Positions 52,690-64,000 of a stretch of 64,000 nucleotides of DNA are shown in pieces. The DNA comes from Macrostomum hystrix. Its lineage: Eukaryota; Platyhelminthes; Macrostomidae. The position numbers and the translations under genes are program-made. How positions within the stretch are numbered: position 1 is the stretch's first letter; the number at the start of each line of letters is the position of its first letter. The DNA lies in assembly GCA_950097015.1 (NCBI GenBank), contig CATNEN010000038.1:32388501-32452500 (forward strand), given 5' to 3'. The notes under the pieces are model-generated. The model searched no databases. It saw only the letters and a list, made by a program, of their open reading frames with translations, and had not been told where the DNA came from.

Positions 52690-53580
52690 GAATTCTTGGT
52701 CACCCCACTGATGGCAGTGCTGCGCCAGCTGCTCCAGAGCGGGCAGTCTGTGATCGCCACGGTGTGGGGAATTTCCGCCAGGCCACCGGCAGCAATTAGT
52801 CCAGTTTTGCAGAGCCTCTCACGAAGGGGTTGGAGGTCCTGCAGTAAGGCTCTCCCATCTGAGTACATCCAGCTTTTGTCAAATTAAGCCGCAAAGCGAT
52901 GGGGTCCAGGCGCAGGCACCGTAAATTTTTCACTACGGATGGTGGCGATGTTCGTGTTTCGGATCAGGTGGAGATGCCAGCCCAAATTACTTCTGGTGAG
53001 CTTCCTGGGGATGTTCAGGTTTCGCCTGCAGCAGGCTATGACCTACATGGCATGCCAGTCGAAGTAGAGACCTCTGTCTTACAACTTCGGGTGGTCGATC
53101 GACTGGATAGTCGAGCCATTGATGGTGACCGGGTGCTCGCCACTGGGTTTTTGCTAAAGAGTGTCATCGTGTACTTGCCGACCAATACTGGGAGCAGCCG
53201 TTCTTCGTTTAAGCTTACATGTTCCTGCTCCCTGTCGCTGAACCTTGATCGCTGCTTCCACTTTGCGGTGGCAGGACCTAGTCGCCAGGTCATTCATCGT
53301 AGCCGCTGACTTGCAGGCCGTCCACCTCTTCGAGCTGGCGAATTAAGGTAATGAAGATAACGAACAGTGCCTGCGACAGTACGGATCAATGGGGAAGGCC
53401 TTGTTGGAAGTTTTTGCGGCGGTTCTCAACTCTTCCGATGCGGACGCATGCCCACCGGTTGGCGAGCCACGACTGGATCCATCTGATTATGCTCCGATGC
53501 CGGCGCTGTTAACTTGTATTGCATGCCGTTTCAACAAATTTTGTCGAACGCACGTTTGAAGTCGAAGAGCGCGCCATAAT
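52690..53580 (-). pseudogene. Non-LTR reverse-transcriptase relic
   Basis: Reading the minus strand across frames gives ALFDFKRAFDKI (about 53575-53540) and RWIQSWLANRWACVRIGRVE. Then come NRRKNFQQGLP, VLSQALFVIFITLIRQLEEV and, further on, TLFSKNPVASTRSP. This is the order of RT motifs 3 to 5 in LINEs such as Jockey/CR1 types. The YADD box is not intact. Stops and frame changes are frequent. Confidence 0.55.
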
Positions 53581-54394
53581 AGCCGATTCCCCACTATTAG
53601 CATAGATGCTCCGGCTTGGCCGGTTTAATGTTACAGGATATAGTGATGTTCCGAAATGTTTGTGAAATGCTTGGCTTTTTAGGAATTAAAAATACTTCGG
53701 GTGTCACACACAGCTATAATGTCTGAGACTAGTATAGTGGCTAGTATGACAAAACACTTGTCGACTAACAAGTTATCGAGACAAAAGTATTCGCATTTTT
53801 GTGCTTGATACTGTGACACTGAATCGTATTCAAGCTCTTAAATTGTTTCATTAACTGGTGCAGACAAAAAGTCCAATTCAAACAGTTGTTACATTATTAA
53901 TCGTTACTATATATATTAGTTAATATAGACTAATTAGACTAAGAGTTATTATAGATATTATAGTCAATAGCATGAAACGGAACGCCGGAAAATTCAAACG
54001 CTTTTTGAAAATTAGCTAATTCAATTTGAGATGTCAGGATCATTACTTTAACCAGCGTCGGACCGCCGAGTGTAATATTTCACCCTGTGAAGCTACAACA
54101 GCGACGTTGCAGTGCTCCAACAACATGTACACGTCTCGTTGTAGTGAGCCCTATAAATGCCTCTTCAAGACCTCGCAACCATGCATGCCATGGGCTTCGT
54201 CCTTGACCTTGCAATGGTTATTGAACACGCGCATGAAGCTGTATAGTTTTAGGCCCGTGTAAGAAGTGTGAAAATAGCCTAGACAAACCTACTGGAGCGT
54301 CGAAAGGTGTTGCACTATAGCTGTTTTTACACTGGGGTCAGTGTCCTCGATCCTATTCAGTCAATAGTAACCAACTAGCTAGCTAACTAACTAA
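53581..54394. other. AT-rich spacer
   Basis: No gene or clear repeat apart from short direct repeats near 53910-53960 and a CTAA run at about 54372-54400. Confidence 0.45.
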
Positions 54395-55300
54395 CTAACT
54401 AAACGCAGCTCCACCGGCCACGAGTGGCCCAGAGGTGAGGGGGAGCGTCAGATCGCACGTCTGAGGGCCAGCGATGGAAAACCGCGTCACGGTGTCCGCT
54501 TGGTCGGGGGCGTCCATCAGCAGCCGGTCGATGTAGCAAGCCGTGCGACCCTGCCCACGCCTGCGCGGTCCCTGCCGCGTCAGCAGCAGAACGTCCTGCA
54601 GCGGCTCAGGGCAGTAGGGTTCCGCCCGAATCACGTGCCCGGCCAGCCGCAGCCGCCGCTGACTCAGCAGGTCAGAAGGCCGCGTCAGGCGCGCTCGCTT
54701 GTTCAGGGCTCTGGTCGACTCGCAGCCGGGGCCGCAGCGGGAACCGAACGCGGTGCGAAGCAGAGCCGTGTGCGCCGCGTCGAGTTGCCTCTCGAGCGTT
54801 TCGGTCAGCGTTCAGGTCTCAGCGTTATACAGCAAGGCGGGCTCCACGACCGCCGCGAAGAGCTGTGATCTGGCGCTGTCGTCGTGCGCCTCAAAGAGCA
54901 GCACAGTCCGCACAGACTGAAATGCGGCCTAGGCCTTGCCGCACCTTCTCGCGAAGTCGTCCTTCACGTCCGGCACGAGTCCGCCGAGGTCGACAAACTG
55001 GGCAGCACTTCGGGAGCGGAGTCCTGCGGTAGTCAGCGTCTCGAAGCAGAATCTCGGCGGGCAGAGTGTGCGGCACTGTCAGCACTTCGTACTTCTGTGC
55101 GTTCACCACGAGGCCAACCCTTGCTGCAGCCGCAGCCAGGCCGTCCAGCAGCCGTTGGGCCCTTTCGGCTGTCGACGACAGCAGGGCGAGGTCGTCCGCG
55201 TAGCCGAGCGCGCAGAGCCGTTTCTCGGGGTGCCGTCGGCTTGTGCACCTGCACAACAGGAAGCCGTCCTCCACAGTCGGCAGGCCGGTCAATTAGTAGC
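54395..55300 (-). pseudogene. RTE-like non-LTR RT fragment
   Basis: On the minus strand the RT catalytic box is ALGYADDLALLSSTAERAQR (YADD at 55202-55191), followed by AAARVGLVVNAQK and EVLTVPHTLPAEILLRDADY. The frame then shifts. It continues as PALLYNAETWTLTETLERQL and RLRLAGHVIRAEPYCPEPLQ to a stop near 54397. This is the usual order of YADD, AETWTL and LAGHV.R in RTE-type elements. The fragment is GC-rich and truncated at its 5' side near 55300. It shares a family with the relics at 51.4 and 60.6 kb. Confidence 0.7.
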
Positions 55301-58300
55301 AGCGGCTAAAATGATATGTTCGGATGGTGCGCCGTTCCAAACGGAATTCCTAATAGAAAAATAACAACGAAAATTTGAATCCCTATTAATTAAAATGTTG
55401 ATTTAATTATTTTGCTCGATTAATTAACTTTAAGCCTCTTACTTTAAATCTGAGTTTACTAACTAAACTTACGTTCTTCGCTGATTTACAGAATACGGAA
55501 AATGAACAAACTCGTCAATTTAAATACGCGGGACACTAGCAAGATATAATACGCGCGCATACAAGTAGAGGAGAGGTTATGAGGATAGAGGAGGTAAATG
55601 ACCATATAGAACTTATAAGAAGTAGTATATGATTATTCCTAAGCTGGCCCAATTCCGAGCCTATACACTGCAATTGAGGCCACCAATGGTCTGCGCGGTT
55701 TCTGCGAAGGTCCGACAAATCCTATGGGGTACCTCTCCTTTGTCAAACGGCGAGATCCTCGGATCGAGGTCGCGTACTCAACAGAACCACCAGTGCAGTG
55801 CTTATCAGACCGCGCTCGTCGATAACAATCCGTCTAGACGACCAGCGCCGATTGAATGTTTCGACAGCGAGCTAAGACTACTGCGGCCGGGCAGGGGAAT
55901 GAATAAGGGAATAAATCGGGATAATCACACACTTACAATGCGCGGCTTCACACAATACTTACCGAGGAAATAATTGAGCGGAACAGAGTTCATGAAACAG
56001 ACGGACGGACGAAGGAAGGGAAGGGTGAGTGATCGAGTGGCGTTTTACAGTCACAAAAATACATAAGATCAAGCGGCCTGACTGGGGTCATGATTGTCCA
56101 GTCGTTCGGGGCAGACAAAACACAGCAGCTGTGGTGGCTATAGCTCGTGAGCCGTGGGGTGCCCTGAACCGGGGCAGACTGGAAACTGTTTCCCTCACGC
56201 ACGCTTATAGGTCGGCCGGTACATCAGCACAGGGGTAGATTTTTGGGATGGCTCGCCTGGTTGGCGCATGGGACGGGTAAGCTCATGAGTTATATTAATG
56301 AATTGATGGGTGCCCAGACAGACAACAACGATGATACGGTACTGTCTAACTTTAGCGCTGAAAAAATATACTAGTTCTAAAAATAGCATGAACAAAAACA
56401 CTGACCTAGCTTCAACATAACACTATAGGGTAAAAAACGCTCAAACTACACTAAAAATATAAAATGGGTTTCGCAAACTCAGACATTTTTTGAGAATGCT
56501 TCTTCTCATATGCAGAGTATATTAATTTAGGTGAAAGCGATCCGGAAAAAATAAAATGGGAATAAAAATTGTCTATGTAATGGTTCATATTTCATGAAAG
56601 CTTGATAATTAATTGATTGAACATCTTTAGAAAACAATACGCACTCCGAACAAAAATACCAAAAAATAAGAACTCGTCATTACTCTGGTATTTTGAGAAC
56701 TCGTTTTTCTGAGAAGTTTCTCAGAAATACGTTTCTCCGAGTAAAAAGAACGTAAAAATGCTAATTTAATTATTAAACTAGCTATGCCTTTATTATAATT
56801 CATAATACACATTGAGTCGTCAATTTGTGTGCATATATATATATATATATTTACTTCTAATCAAAATCTGCCATTCTCTGTTATGTAAAGTCTCTCACAA
56901 AATTATTTTTTAATCATTGTGCTTGTGCCTTGGCCCTTGGACATTGTAGCTTTTGCATAGTTCTAGATTGTAATTTGTTCTTGTTGTTTTTGAACCTAGT
57001 TAATCGTAAAGTACACAGAGTCATGATACTGTCTCTAATGGAATTGGCCAATAGGCTTTCTGTGTCCTACTTTGGTACACTAATTTTTATCATCTTTGTT
57101 AACATTTTAATCATATTTCTTCTTAAATATGACATTCCCTTTGACTTTAAATGCTGTTCCAGATAAATTTCAAATCTTGCAATCCTGTTTGTAACTATCA
57201 GTTCTTCTTAACTGACCCTTTTTAACTGCTTTAATTACCTTAGCCTTGTGCTTGACTAGCCATTAGGCCTATCCTTTTATTATGATATCCACACAGAATT
57301 ATTTAAGACTGTTTTTTCAAGGCTAATGTTTTAAAGTAGGCCTAGTGGCTAGCTTAAGACAAGTTTAAGTGTTAGGCCTAGCTGTAGCTAGCATATAGCT
57401 AGCAATCTAGCTTTTTACATTACACTTCATTCACCACCTTCTGCTTTTTGCTAATGCTTGCACCATTGAGGCCTTGAGTCTTGACTATTGAAAATCAAAA
57501 TACAGGTTTTGTTCAGGCTGTGCCACCACACAGGTCAACAAGCAAGCATTTTTATGGCAATACTTTTTGCCCTGAACTGTGCCAATAACTGGTAATATGG
57601 TACCATGACAATAAAGCCGAATTATTGACATAAAATACTTTGACAAGAATGAATAAGAAGTCAGCTCCAGTTCTCATTTTGTAATATGTTAAAATTGATT
57701 TAATGCATTGAAATATAATTGTGATCAACCTTAACTTAAGTGCATTTAGACAAAATATAATCATAAAAAATGAATTGGTTGTTACCTGATTCATTTCAAA
57801 CTTGTCTTATGTAAAGGGCCCTCATTGGCCAAATTAAACTAGCGCGCAAAATATTTTTATAATATTCTTTTATATGCTACAAATATCTAAACATAATCTT
57901 TGTTTTTACTCCACTGAAATATACTGCGAGTATTCAATAGGATTTTTGTATAAATACAGAGGGGTTTTCATATAGAAAGCTAACCATTTGGTCTGCCATT
58001 AAATTGGAGCTTAAACAGTTCAGTCTCTTTATGAGCATACTCAAAAAAGCCTTACTTATTTCTAAGTGAGTGGAAACCATTAAAACCGATCCGGGAAAAG
58101 CCCAAGTACAGACTGGCCAGAGCACCTGAATTATCTGACTAAATTGTCTGAAATACCCAAGAGCAGTGTCTCCAGAATTGCCTAGATTTAGTATCTAGAA
58201 CACTACTGGCAGAAGGCCAGAACTATAGTGTTGAGAGCCACACTACCCAAACTATCAGTAGTTTGAATCAATCCACCCAACAGGGGTGCGGTATAATGAT

Positions 58301-58728
58301 TCTATAGGTCACTTTAAGTGACTGAAAACAATAAGTAAGGAGGTTAAGCCAACCACTTGCATTATGCATTACTAAGAGGAGAAGTTGAATTATTAGGAAA
58401 AGTGCAATAGAGAAGAAGCACTACAACACTTGTGATTTTAATTTTTTTAAGATATTAAAATTATAATATTTTACGTCTTTTTTATATTTCCTTCAATCAA
58501 TTTGGTTAATACATTATTCAGCTTCAGTTATTAGCTTAAGTAAGTATCAAAACATTAACCAGGTCTTGAAATTCTTACTCTATTTCCTCGAACATGCAAT
58601 ACCTGATATATTAGTTGTAGCTTGTCTGACTTAATGTTTTCTAGTAGCTTAATATTGACAATTTAAGATCAATGTCAAACAGACACATAGTGTCAGCAGA
58701 TTGCAAACTGAAGTCATAAATCTTGCAG
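55301..58728. other. AT-rich region upstream of the PEX14-like exons
   Basis: If the PEX14 assignment is right, the N-terminal exons should lie here or further left. I could not find the conserved N-terminal helical domain. A candidate small exon at about 57514-57540, between an ACAG acceptor and a GTCAAC donor, is too short to judge. No arrays or SINEs were recognised. An (AT)n run lies at about 56834-56850. Confidence 0.35.
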
Positions 58729-59576
58729 GCATTAACACGTCAAGCTCGACTGAGCCTGTTCTGGTCAGGCGCACTGGCCATCCTAGTGTTCCTGCTGCGA
58801 AGGCGACTTAAAAAGTCATGGCGCAATCTGGCATCAATTCTTGGTGGGCCCACAGTTCACGAACTGTTTGCCAAGATTTGTTCCATGGCTGTGGCCCAGC
58901 GTGAGGCTGGCGAGAAGTTGGCTCATGCACAGAGCAGGTAAAATAGTTGCCACTGCACTGCAGAATACTGAAGTTTAATTAGACAAAAACTGAAATCCCT
59001 CATCTGTAATAAAAGACTAGTGGCAGTGCAGGGGAAGGACAGCTTCCCCAGTCATTGCCCAGTCATTGGAGGGAGGGCAGATAGTCAACCTACTGCCCTT
59101 GTTTATGCGACTTGCCACCAAGAAGAATTTGTGTTGTTCGTTTGTATGAAAATTTTGCCCAAGAAATTTAGTATTCTGTTCATAAATTTCTACTTTTTAT
59201 AAAGTTGTTCATAATTTGTTTTTATAAGCCTAATACCAGTTCTTCCCACTTTTCATTTCCAAAGTAAAAAATAATACCAAATAAAATATTAATCAATCGT
59301 AGAGCACTCTCTACCTCTTAGTATTTAAAAGTCCTGACATGACCTCAGATATGACCATCAGTCCTATCGTCACTTCACAGATTGGACCAAGTAGCCAACA
59401 TGCTGAGCTTCGTCGAAGGCGAACAGGCCAAGACCAGACAGGCTGTTGAATCGGTTCAACGTCTGCTATTGTCCCGCGAGGATATGCTGCGGCTGGGAGA
59501 ACCATCTGTGCCCAACTGGCAGCAGCAGCAGCAGCAGCAGCAACCACCTGCCTCCAATGAGGATGCTCACGATTGA
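58729..59576 (+). CDS. PEX14: Probable peroxin 14, C-terminal two exons (partial)
   Basis: The exons 58729-58937 and 59381-59576 (CTTGCAG|GCATTA; GCAG|GTAAAA; TCACAG|ATTGG) join in frame to 134 codons and a stop. They encode a single membrane segment, WSGALAILVFLLRR, and RLKKSWRNLASILGGPT. A coiled coil follows, then ESVQRLLLSREDM and EPSVPNWQ with a run of eight Gln. Human PEX14 has the same order: GALAI in its membrane segment, LILGG just after it, a coiled coil, and LKGLLLNR followed by P.IPSWQ. Known role: peroxisomal docking factor for the PEX5/PEX7 import receptors. The acidic C-terminal tail of vertebrate PEX14 is missing. The PEX5-binding N-terminal domain was not found. Other tail-anchored coiled-coil proteins remain possible. 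Confidence 0.6.
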
Positions 59577-60334
59577 CGCTAGAAAATCCAATTTAACTGC
59601 CATGATGTACGGCCAATCAGTAGGATTGCATCAAATTTTACTTTAAACTTAATTTCTGTCTCCTTGTCACTAGGCTATTTTAATGATTCAGAAGCATGAG
59701 TATTTTGATTTTTGTTGATCAGTGCTTTAAAATTTGTTAAAACAGGGTAATATTTATAATGTGTATTAAAAAACTATGATAGTTTTTTCGGTAATCAACA
59801 AATGTCGATTGTATTAACTTATAAATGCAAGTTGTCTTGCATGACAAACTTGCATGAATTTTGTCTATCCAATTCGCAGATGTTTCGATGCCTTAAAAAG
59901 CTATTGTAAATTTAGCTATCAGTTAGAGTAATAAGACGGGTAAGTAGAAACAAATTGTGCAAAATAAACTCAAGCGTTAATTACAATTCATTACTAATTT
60001 GTACTTTTTACACTTCCATGTGCTCAAATGAAATAAGTGTTGTTAACTTCGCTATTTATTCGAAAAAACGTATTTTCGAACTTACATTCCAGCATGCTTA
60101 AATGCAAAATTTCAAGAAAATAACGATTTTTGTCAATTGCACGGTGTTTTCAGTTAACTATACTTTGAGCGTAGATCGCAATGAACTAAAGTAACTAGTA
60201 ATTTCAATGTTTTTAACGAAACATGCTTTTTTCAAAGTACAATTATTCGCATATACGCGTTAACCTTCGAAATATTTTTCAAAGGCGCAATCCTAATTAG
60301 CGACTAGAAACTAGAAGAAAATGGTAGACCCTGG
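59577..60334. other. AT-rich DNA downstream of the PEX14-like gene
   Basis: This presumably includes its 3' UTR (ATTAAA near 59764, AATAAA near 59963). No other gene was seen. Confidence 0.45.
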
Positions 60335-60480
60335 GCTGAGTCCCTGAGCTTGAATCCACGGTGAGGCCACATTATTTGGGGCGGAGCCGCGGAGAGAATG
60401 CCTGAATTAGGATTGTGGTGCAATTTATCATGAGTCGAGCCTTAATCCCACCCCGTGGAGGGCCAAATTCAACAGAGAAG
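60335..60480 (+). repeat. SINE family B fragment
   Basis: Diverged copy with GAGCTTGAATCCACGGTGAG, GGCGGAGCCGCGGAGAGAAT and GTGGTGCAATTTATC, in the order of the 23-kb copy. The A box is eroded. Confidence 0.6.
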
Positions 60481-60539
60481 TGGCGCCCTGGGCTGTTGTG
60501 ATTGGCGTCTTGATAGCAGATGCAGATTGGAAAGTCAGT

Positions 60540-60860
60540 AGGCACGGTCAGAACTTTGGTTTTTTCGAGCGTTGATTTGCATCCAGACCCTCGCGGCGGC
60601 CACCGTCAGGCCATGAGTAGCCGTTGAGCTCCTTGGGAAGTGGAAGCACGTTAACAGAGCTAGGTCTATCTTTGGCTTAGTTGAAAACTGCATGACAACC
60701 GCTTCTCTCCTGCCGGCTGCTTCTGCGCCTGCACAGCAGGACTCGGCACGACGTCGTCGGCACCCCCAGTCGAGCACCAGCACGAAAAGGAAAGGTGGCA
60801 GTGTGTCGGCACGTAAGCAGAGGTGGTGCATGTAGTGTGCGTACGCACGTGAGCCAGGCC
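60540..60860 (-). pseudogene. RTE-like RT relic
   Basis: The minus-strand text RADTLPPFLFVLVLDW matches the RT block normally read QGDTLAPFLF.VVLD. It is followed, across a frame change and deletion, by ARVWMQINARKNQSSDRAY, the counterpart of AARVGL.INA.KT.VLTV. The YADD segment between them is deleted. Confidence 0.5.
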
Positions 60861-61424
60861 CAGGTGTACACCTGGGTCGTTTGATTGGTTGCGGAGCGGG
60901 GTGGGTGCCGCCACCCCAGTTCTAGCTAATAATATATAGACGCGCGCTCAGCGTGGCAGTAAAGGTGAAGAGTTTTGGCTGCACACTAAAGATAGCCTCG
61001 GCCTTAGTTATTACAGTGCAGAAATCGTTGGAGGGGCCATCGGGGGTGATATCACAGCCTACACAAGGTGACAAGCGATTCCGGAACGGCCGCAGTCGTG
61101 ATTGCAGAGAAGCAGAAGTCTTGTTCGGACGGTAGAGATGTTCCAGCCTGGAGTGGCATGTTCGTAGGCAAGGGCGGTTGTGGGGTGTTGTGGCGGTTGT
61201 GGGAGAGAACGGAGTTCGTTTTTGGCGTTCTTCTGGTGATTCGCTACTCAGAACTGCGGCCGTTCTGCATTTCCTACCCGTCAGCGGGATTGATGGCGGT
61301 CCATTCAGTACCGGCCTTTCTGTCTGGTATGGCGGTGGTGATGATTTTCATAGCGGCGTGTGTCTACAGTCGCCTGTTGCTGTTAGTTGTTTGAAGACAG
61401 CTGCAAGAGCAGCCTGATTAACAT
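60861..61424. other. GC-richer spacer with overlapping short frames
   Basis: Several plus-strand frames of 60-108 codons overlap here, but none has a recognisable domain or splice-consistent continuation. It may be a further retroelement remnant or a 5' region. Confidence 0.3.
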
Positions 61425-61868
61425 TCACGCCTCGGCGTCGCTGACAAGCGAGCACTTTTCTGAGTTGCACACATCTGGATCGTCCATCCAGAGCGGCTGT
61501 GGGGCCTGCCGCCGCAGCAACGGCAGCGCGCGTTGCTTCTTCCAGAGCGACTTTAAATGCATTTGCGAAACGTACAGTAAATTTGGGATCGCGCAGACCG
61601 CGAGAAGGTGAAAAAAGTTGGACAGATTCATCGCCAAGTCGCAGTTTTGAAACTCATCGATCGATATTTTTAATCGGAAGAATTCAGTGTTTGAGCTATG
61701 TACGCACGCACTGAAGACGGTGGAAGCTTTACTGCCGTCAAGCTTTAGTATAAGGGACTTATAGCTATCAGGTAATATGCACGTAACAATTGGCACGCCT
61801 CTAACGTTGGGCGCGAACAAAGCTCTTGTGAAGGCTTTCGCAATCAATTTTTTCGCCAAAATACTCAT
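61425..61868 (-). CDS. Hypothetical ORF, 147 codons
   Basis: ATG-initiated and uninterrupted (MSILAKKLIAKAFTRALF at the start, NSEKCSLVSDAEA at the end). Part of it (EFQNCDLAMNLSNFFHLL) faintly recalls sliding-clamp folds, but not enough to name a family. There are no neighbours or splice sites that support it. It could be chance or a decayed exon. Confidence 0.2.
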   Translation of the reverse strand: MSILAKKLIAKAFTRALFAPNVRGVPIVTCILPDSYKSLILKLDGSKASTVFSACVHSSNTEFFRLKISIDEFQNCDLAMNLSNFFHLLAVCAIPNLLYVSQMHLKSLWKKQRALPLLRRQAPQPLWMDDPDVCNSEKCSLVSDAEA

Positions 61869-62054
61869 GTTAACGCCCAGATCTGTGCTATTGTGCTATT
61901 AACACTGTTGTAAATAATTTTTGCGCCTGCCTAGATATAGCATATCTGCAGTGCTTCGGTTGCCTCATTCATGTAGAGCTTTTCGTGGTAGCTAACTCAG
62001 TGTTAACTAGAGCTTCGGAATTTTAAAGCAAGACTCTTAATTCCCTTGTAAAGC

Positions 62055-62225
62055 TTCAGTTCACTAAGCTGCAGAATGTGTACAAGTGCCGGGAGTACTG
62101 GGCTAGAAATTTTGGTGGGTGTCGTCAACCGACTGAAAAGCCTTCACGTGCGTCGCACAATAGCTGCACGGCTGTGTGGTCGGCTGAGCATCTGGCCCAA
62201 TCGAAGCTGCAGATATTATCGACAA
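62055..62225 (+). repeat. Degenerate SINE A body
   Basis: CTTCAGTTCACTAAGCTGCA, a GGTGGGTGTCGTC block, CGTCGCACAATAGCTGCACG and ATCTGGCCCAATCGAAGCTG follow the SINE A order. The head and the central palindrome are lost. Confidence 0.5.
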
Positions 62226-64000
62226 ATTAATAAGCCACTCATAATATTGAAGTTATTTTCAAGTGTGTTTTCGTTTATTCTTTGACATTATGAACAGAGA
62301 ACTATAAGGATTCTATTTTTTTCATAAGACTTCTACCCTGAAAATCTATACGACGCTTCCTAAGTCTCCGAATCGAGCCGTGACGTGCCACTGACCCAGC
62401 TTTTAGTCGTATTTAGTTTCCGCTGCTGACTCAACAACTCTGTTAGTTGAATAACGATGCTATAGAAAAGGACCACGAGTATCATAAAAGATACATTAAT
62501 GTCGGAAATATTACATTAAGCGGAAATTCGCGCCAAGCAGACAATTTTCTGCTTTGTTTACACTATAGGAAGCTAAATTGCCAGTATTTAATATATATTT
62601 ATATGATTGAATATACTCGTATATTATAATCCTGCATACACGCCTAAATACGTACATAACGGAATTTTTTTCTCATCGTATGACGTGTTGTGTACATTAG
62701 ATGTTGACGCAGAAGTACCTACTTAGTAGAGCACAATTAAGGGCGCGGCTTGCTCTTGGACTCTTTTCTGACCATTTTTTACACCTGATTGAGAAAATAA
62801 TGCGAGCAAAAATGCACCAAAAAATAATTTCTGGTAAGGAAGCCGTGCAAATAAGCATGACAACATGAATAGCGTTTCATGTTCCAGACAGATAAAGTCA
62901 TACAGACTGCGGTCGAGTACGATAAAATTAAAAACAATTATCGAAGAATAGCAGAACCCAGGCAGTATAAGCACTAAGCCAAATGGAATAAAGAATGGGT
63001 ACATGAGCTTTATTGCACCAATCGCTGCACTGTACAATTAATTTCTGCTTTTGTGTTAATGATTTCTGCGCATTATTTTACGCCAAATTGAAGTCCAGGA
63101 TTACATATATATACATGTATTTACAATACATATATCGAACTATTGTATGTGTTCGAACACTTACACATTGTATGTGTGTGATATTTTGACTTAGGTCTCT
63201 CTTTACGTTGAGATTCCTAAATGAGGTCGGGTGTCCTACTCTTTGTGAGAGATTCTCTTTTCGCAACTCGAAATAACGAAGACAAGACGATTCAAATTCC
63301 AAGCTAAACAGCTGATATTAAAGTGTTAACCAGTAAATAAGAGAAAGCTATGATCACTGATCAATTCCCCTGGCAGCGCTCTTTTTGTCCCCTGCCAGGT
63401 ACTGTACTTAATTCAATCCAATTCACAATTCGCACTAACAAAATCTCGATAACCGCAACACAAAACACGAACTCTACTCGATAATACGACACGATAAACA
63501 ACACAAATAAATCCTAGACAAACAGATAGTCCCTATGACAAACAAGACAAATAACGCGAAACCTAACCAAAATCCCTAACATAAAACCGAGGCGACCAGC
63601 AAGCACTTCTGCACTATGGCACAACGATAGTTCTATCGTGCCACACCTAATGTCTGTTCGACGGCGTCCCACCGATGATCGTCGGCGATATGGAGAGTGC
63701 TTCCGTGCTTGCCAATCCCTATCTAACACTCCGTCAGCAGTTGGCCAGACGTACCGAGCTCAGCGCAAGCCACTTACTGACGTGGGGTTGAGTGTGGGGG
63801 TTTTCTTTGACTAACTAGTTGGACCGGTTTACCTGTCCCGGTATCTATTTACTAGGATGCGTAACACGAATGAGAACAATATCAAGATCAAGAGCAAGAG
63901 CAAGGTCAAACGCGAGGCCAGAATCACATGAGAACAATATTTCAGCGCAATAGTCAGTTTTATAGTCAAGCGCCCGCCCCAGCCCTCATCAAAGCCTGGG
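62226..64000. other. Right end of the window, no identified gene
   Basis: A hydrophobic minus-strand frame at 63037-62723 (IKLMYPFFIPFGLVLILPGF) could be a membrane-protein exon, but it lacks an ATG and splice support. A second minus-strand frame at 63729-63514 is featureless. The rest is single-copy-looking DNA. Confidence 0.35.

Noticed and set aside
61425-61868. Possible sliding-clamp (PCNA/RAD9-like) protein
   Set aside because: Only one short stretch is reminiscent. Length, order of strands and the C-terminal part do not fit, so it is kept as a hypothetical ORF only.
62723-63037. Hydrophobic minus-strand frame considered as a third GPCR or channel exon
   Set aside because: It starts without ATG, has no conserved GPCR motif and no splice sites of the expected phase.

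Overview
This is a window of an invertebrate animal genome, not a microbial one. The genes are split by GT-AG introns (50 bp to about 2.7 kb). Pol III-derived SINEs, MITEs, non-LTR and DIRS-like retroelements and long intronic minisatellites are abundant. The host genes are GC-rich at third positions and lie in AT-rich introns and spacers. A single ERM gene, a ciliary SPEF1, divergent rhodopsin-type GPCRs and SINE bodies typical of marine invertebrates fit a lophotrochozoan, possibly a free-living flatworm. The taxon is inference.

Left third (1-16 kb). An AMPA/kainate-type glutamate receptor starts at 782 and runs out of the left edge. Next come a SINE interrupted by a foldback MITE, a polypyrimidine minisatellite, and one isolated terminal exon of a CADM/glycophorin-C-type adhesion protein (4815-5033). 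ECHDC3 (5572-8357) has minisatellites in both introns. A 47-bp array (8.5-10.5 kb) precedes prefoldin subunit 1 (10750-12960). PFDN1 is head to head with SPEF1 (13879-15079).

Middle (16.8-38 kb). A complete ezrin/radixin/moesin gene spans 27871-16804 on the minus strand. Its seven coding exons join in frame to 571 codons plus stop. Its introns hold four separate tandem arrays, SINEs, a hAT-type MITE with a perfect 8-bp target duplication, and a TIR-flanked DUF3504/Crypton-like gene fragment. Upstream are an AT-rich spacer with a 577-bp inverted-repeat element, a calmodulin-like gene with a glycine-rich N-terminal extension, and a decayed DIRS-like RT/RNase H relic.

Right part (38-64 kb). Two recently duplicated GPCR genes of 416 codons each (39872-38395 and 50904-49440) share exon sizes, a TATA-like box and a perfect CRE palindrome. 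A nearly full-length but frameshifted APE-RT-RNase H LINE (about 41.3-47.1 kb) lies between them. Further right are at least four decayed non-LTR RT fragments and the C-terminal half of a probable PEX14 gene (58729-59576). The last 4 kb hold little that can be identified.

The genes form no operon or pathway; they are ordinary unlinked eukaryotic genes in repeat-rich DNA. I saw no clearly new multi-gene system. The best leads are the duplicated GPCR pair with its conserved promoter, the TIR-bounded DUF3504 fragment, the 577-bp inverted-repeat element and the lone adhesion-protein tail exon. All identifications come from reading translations against remembered family features; no search was run.
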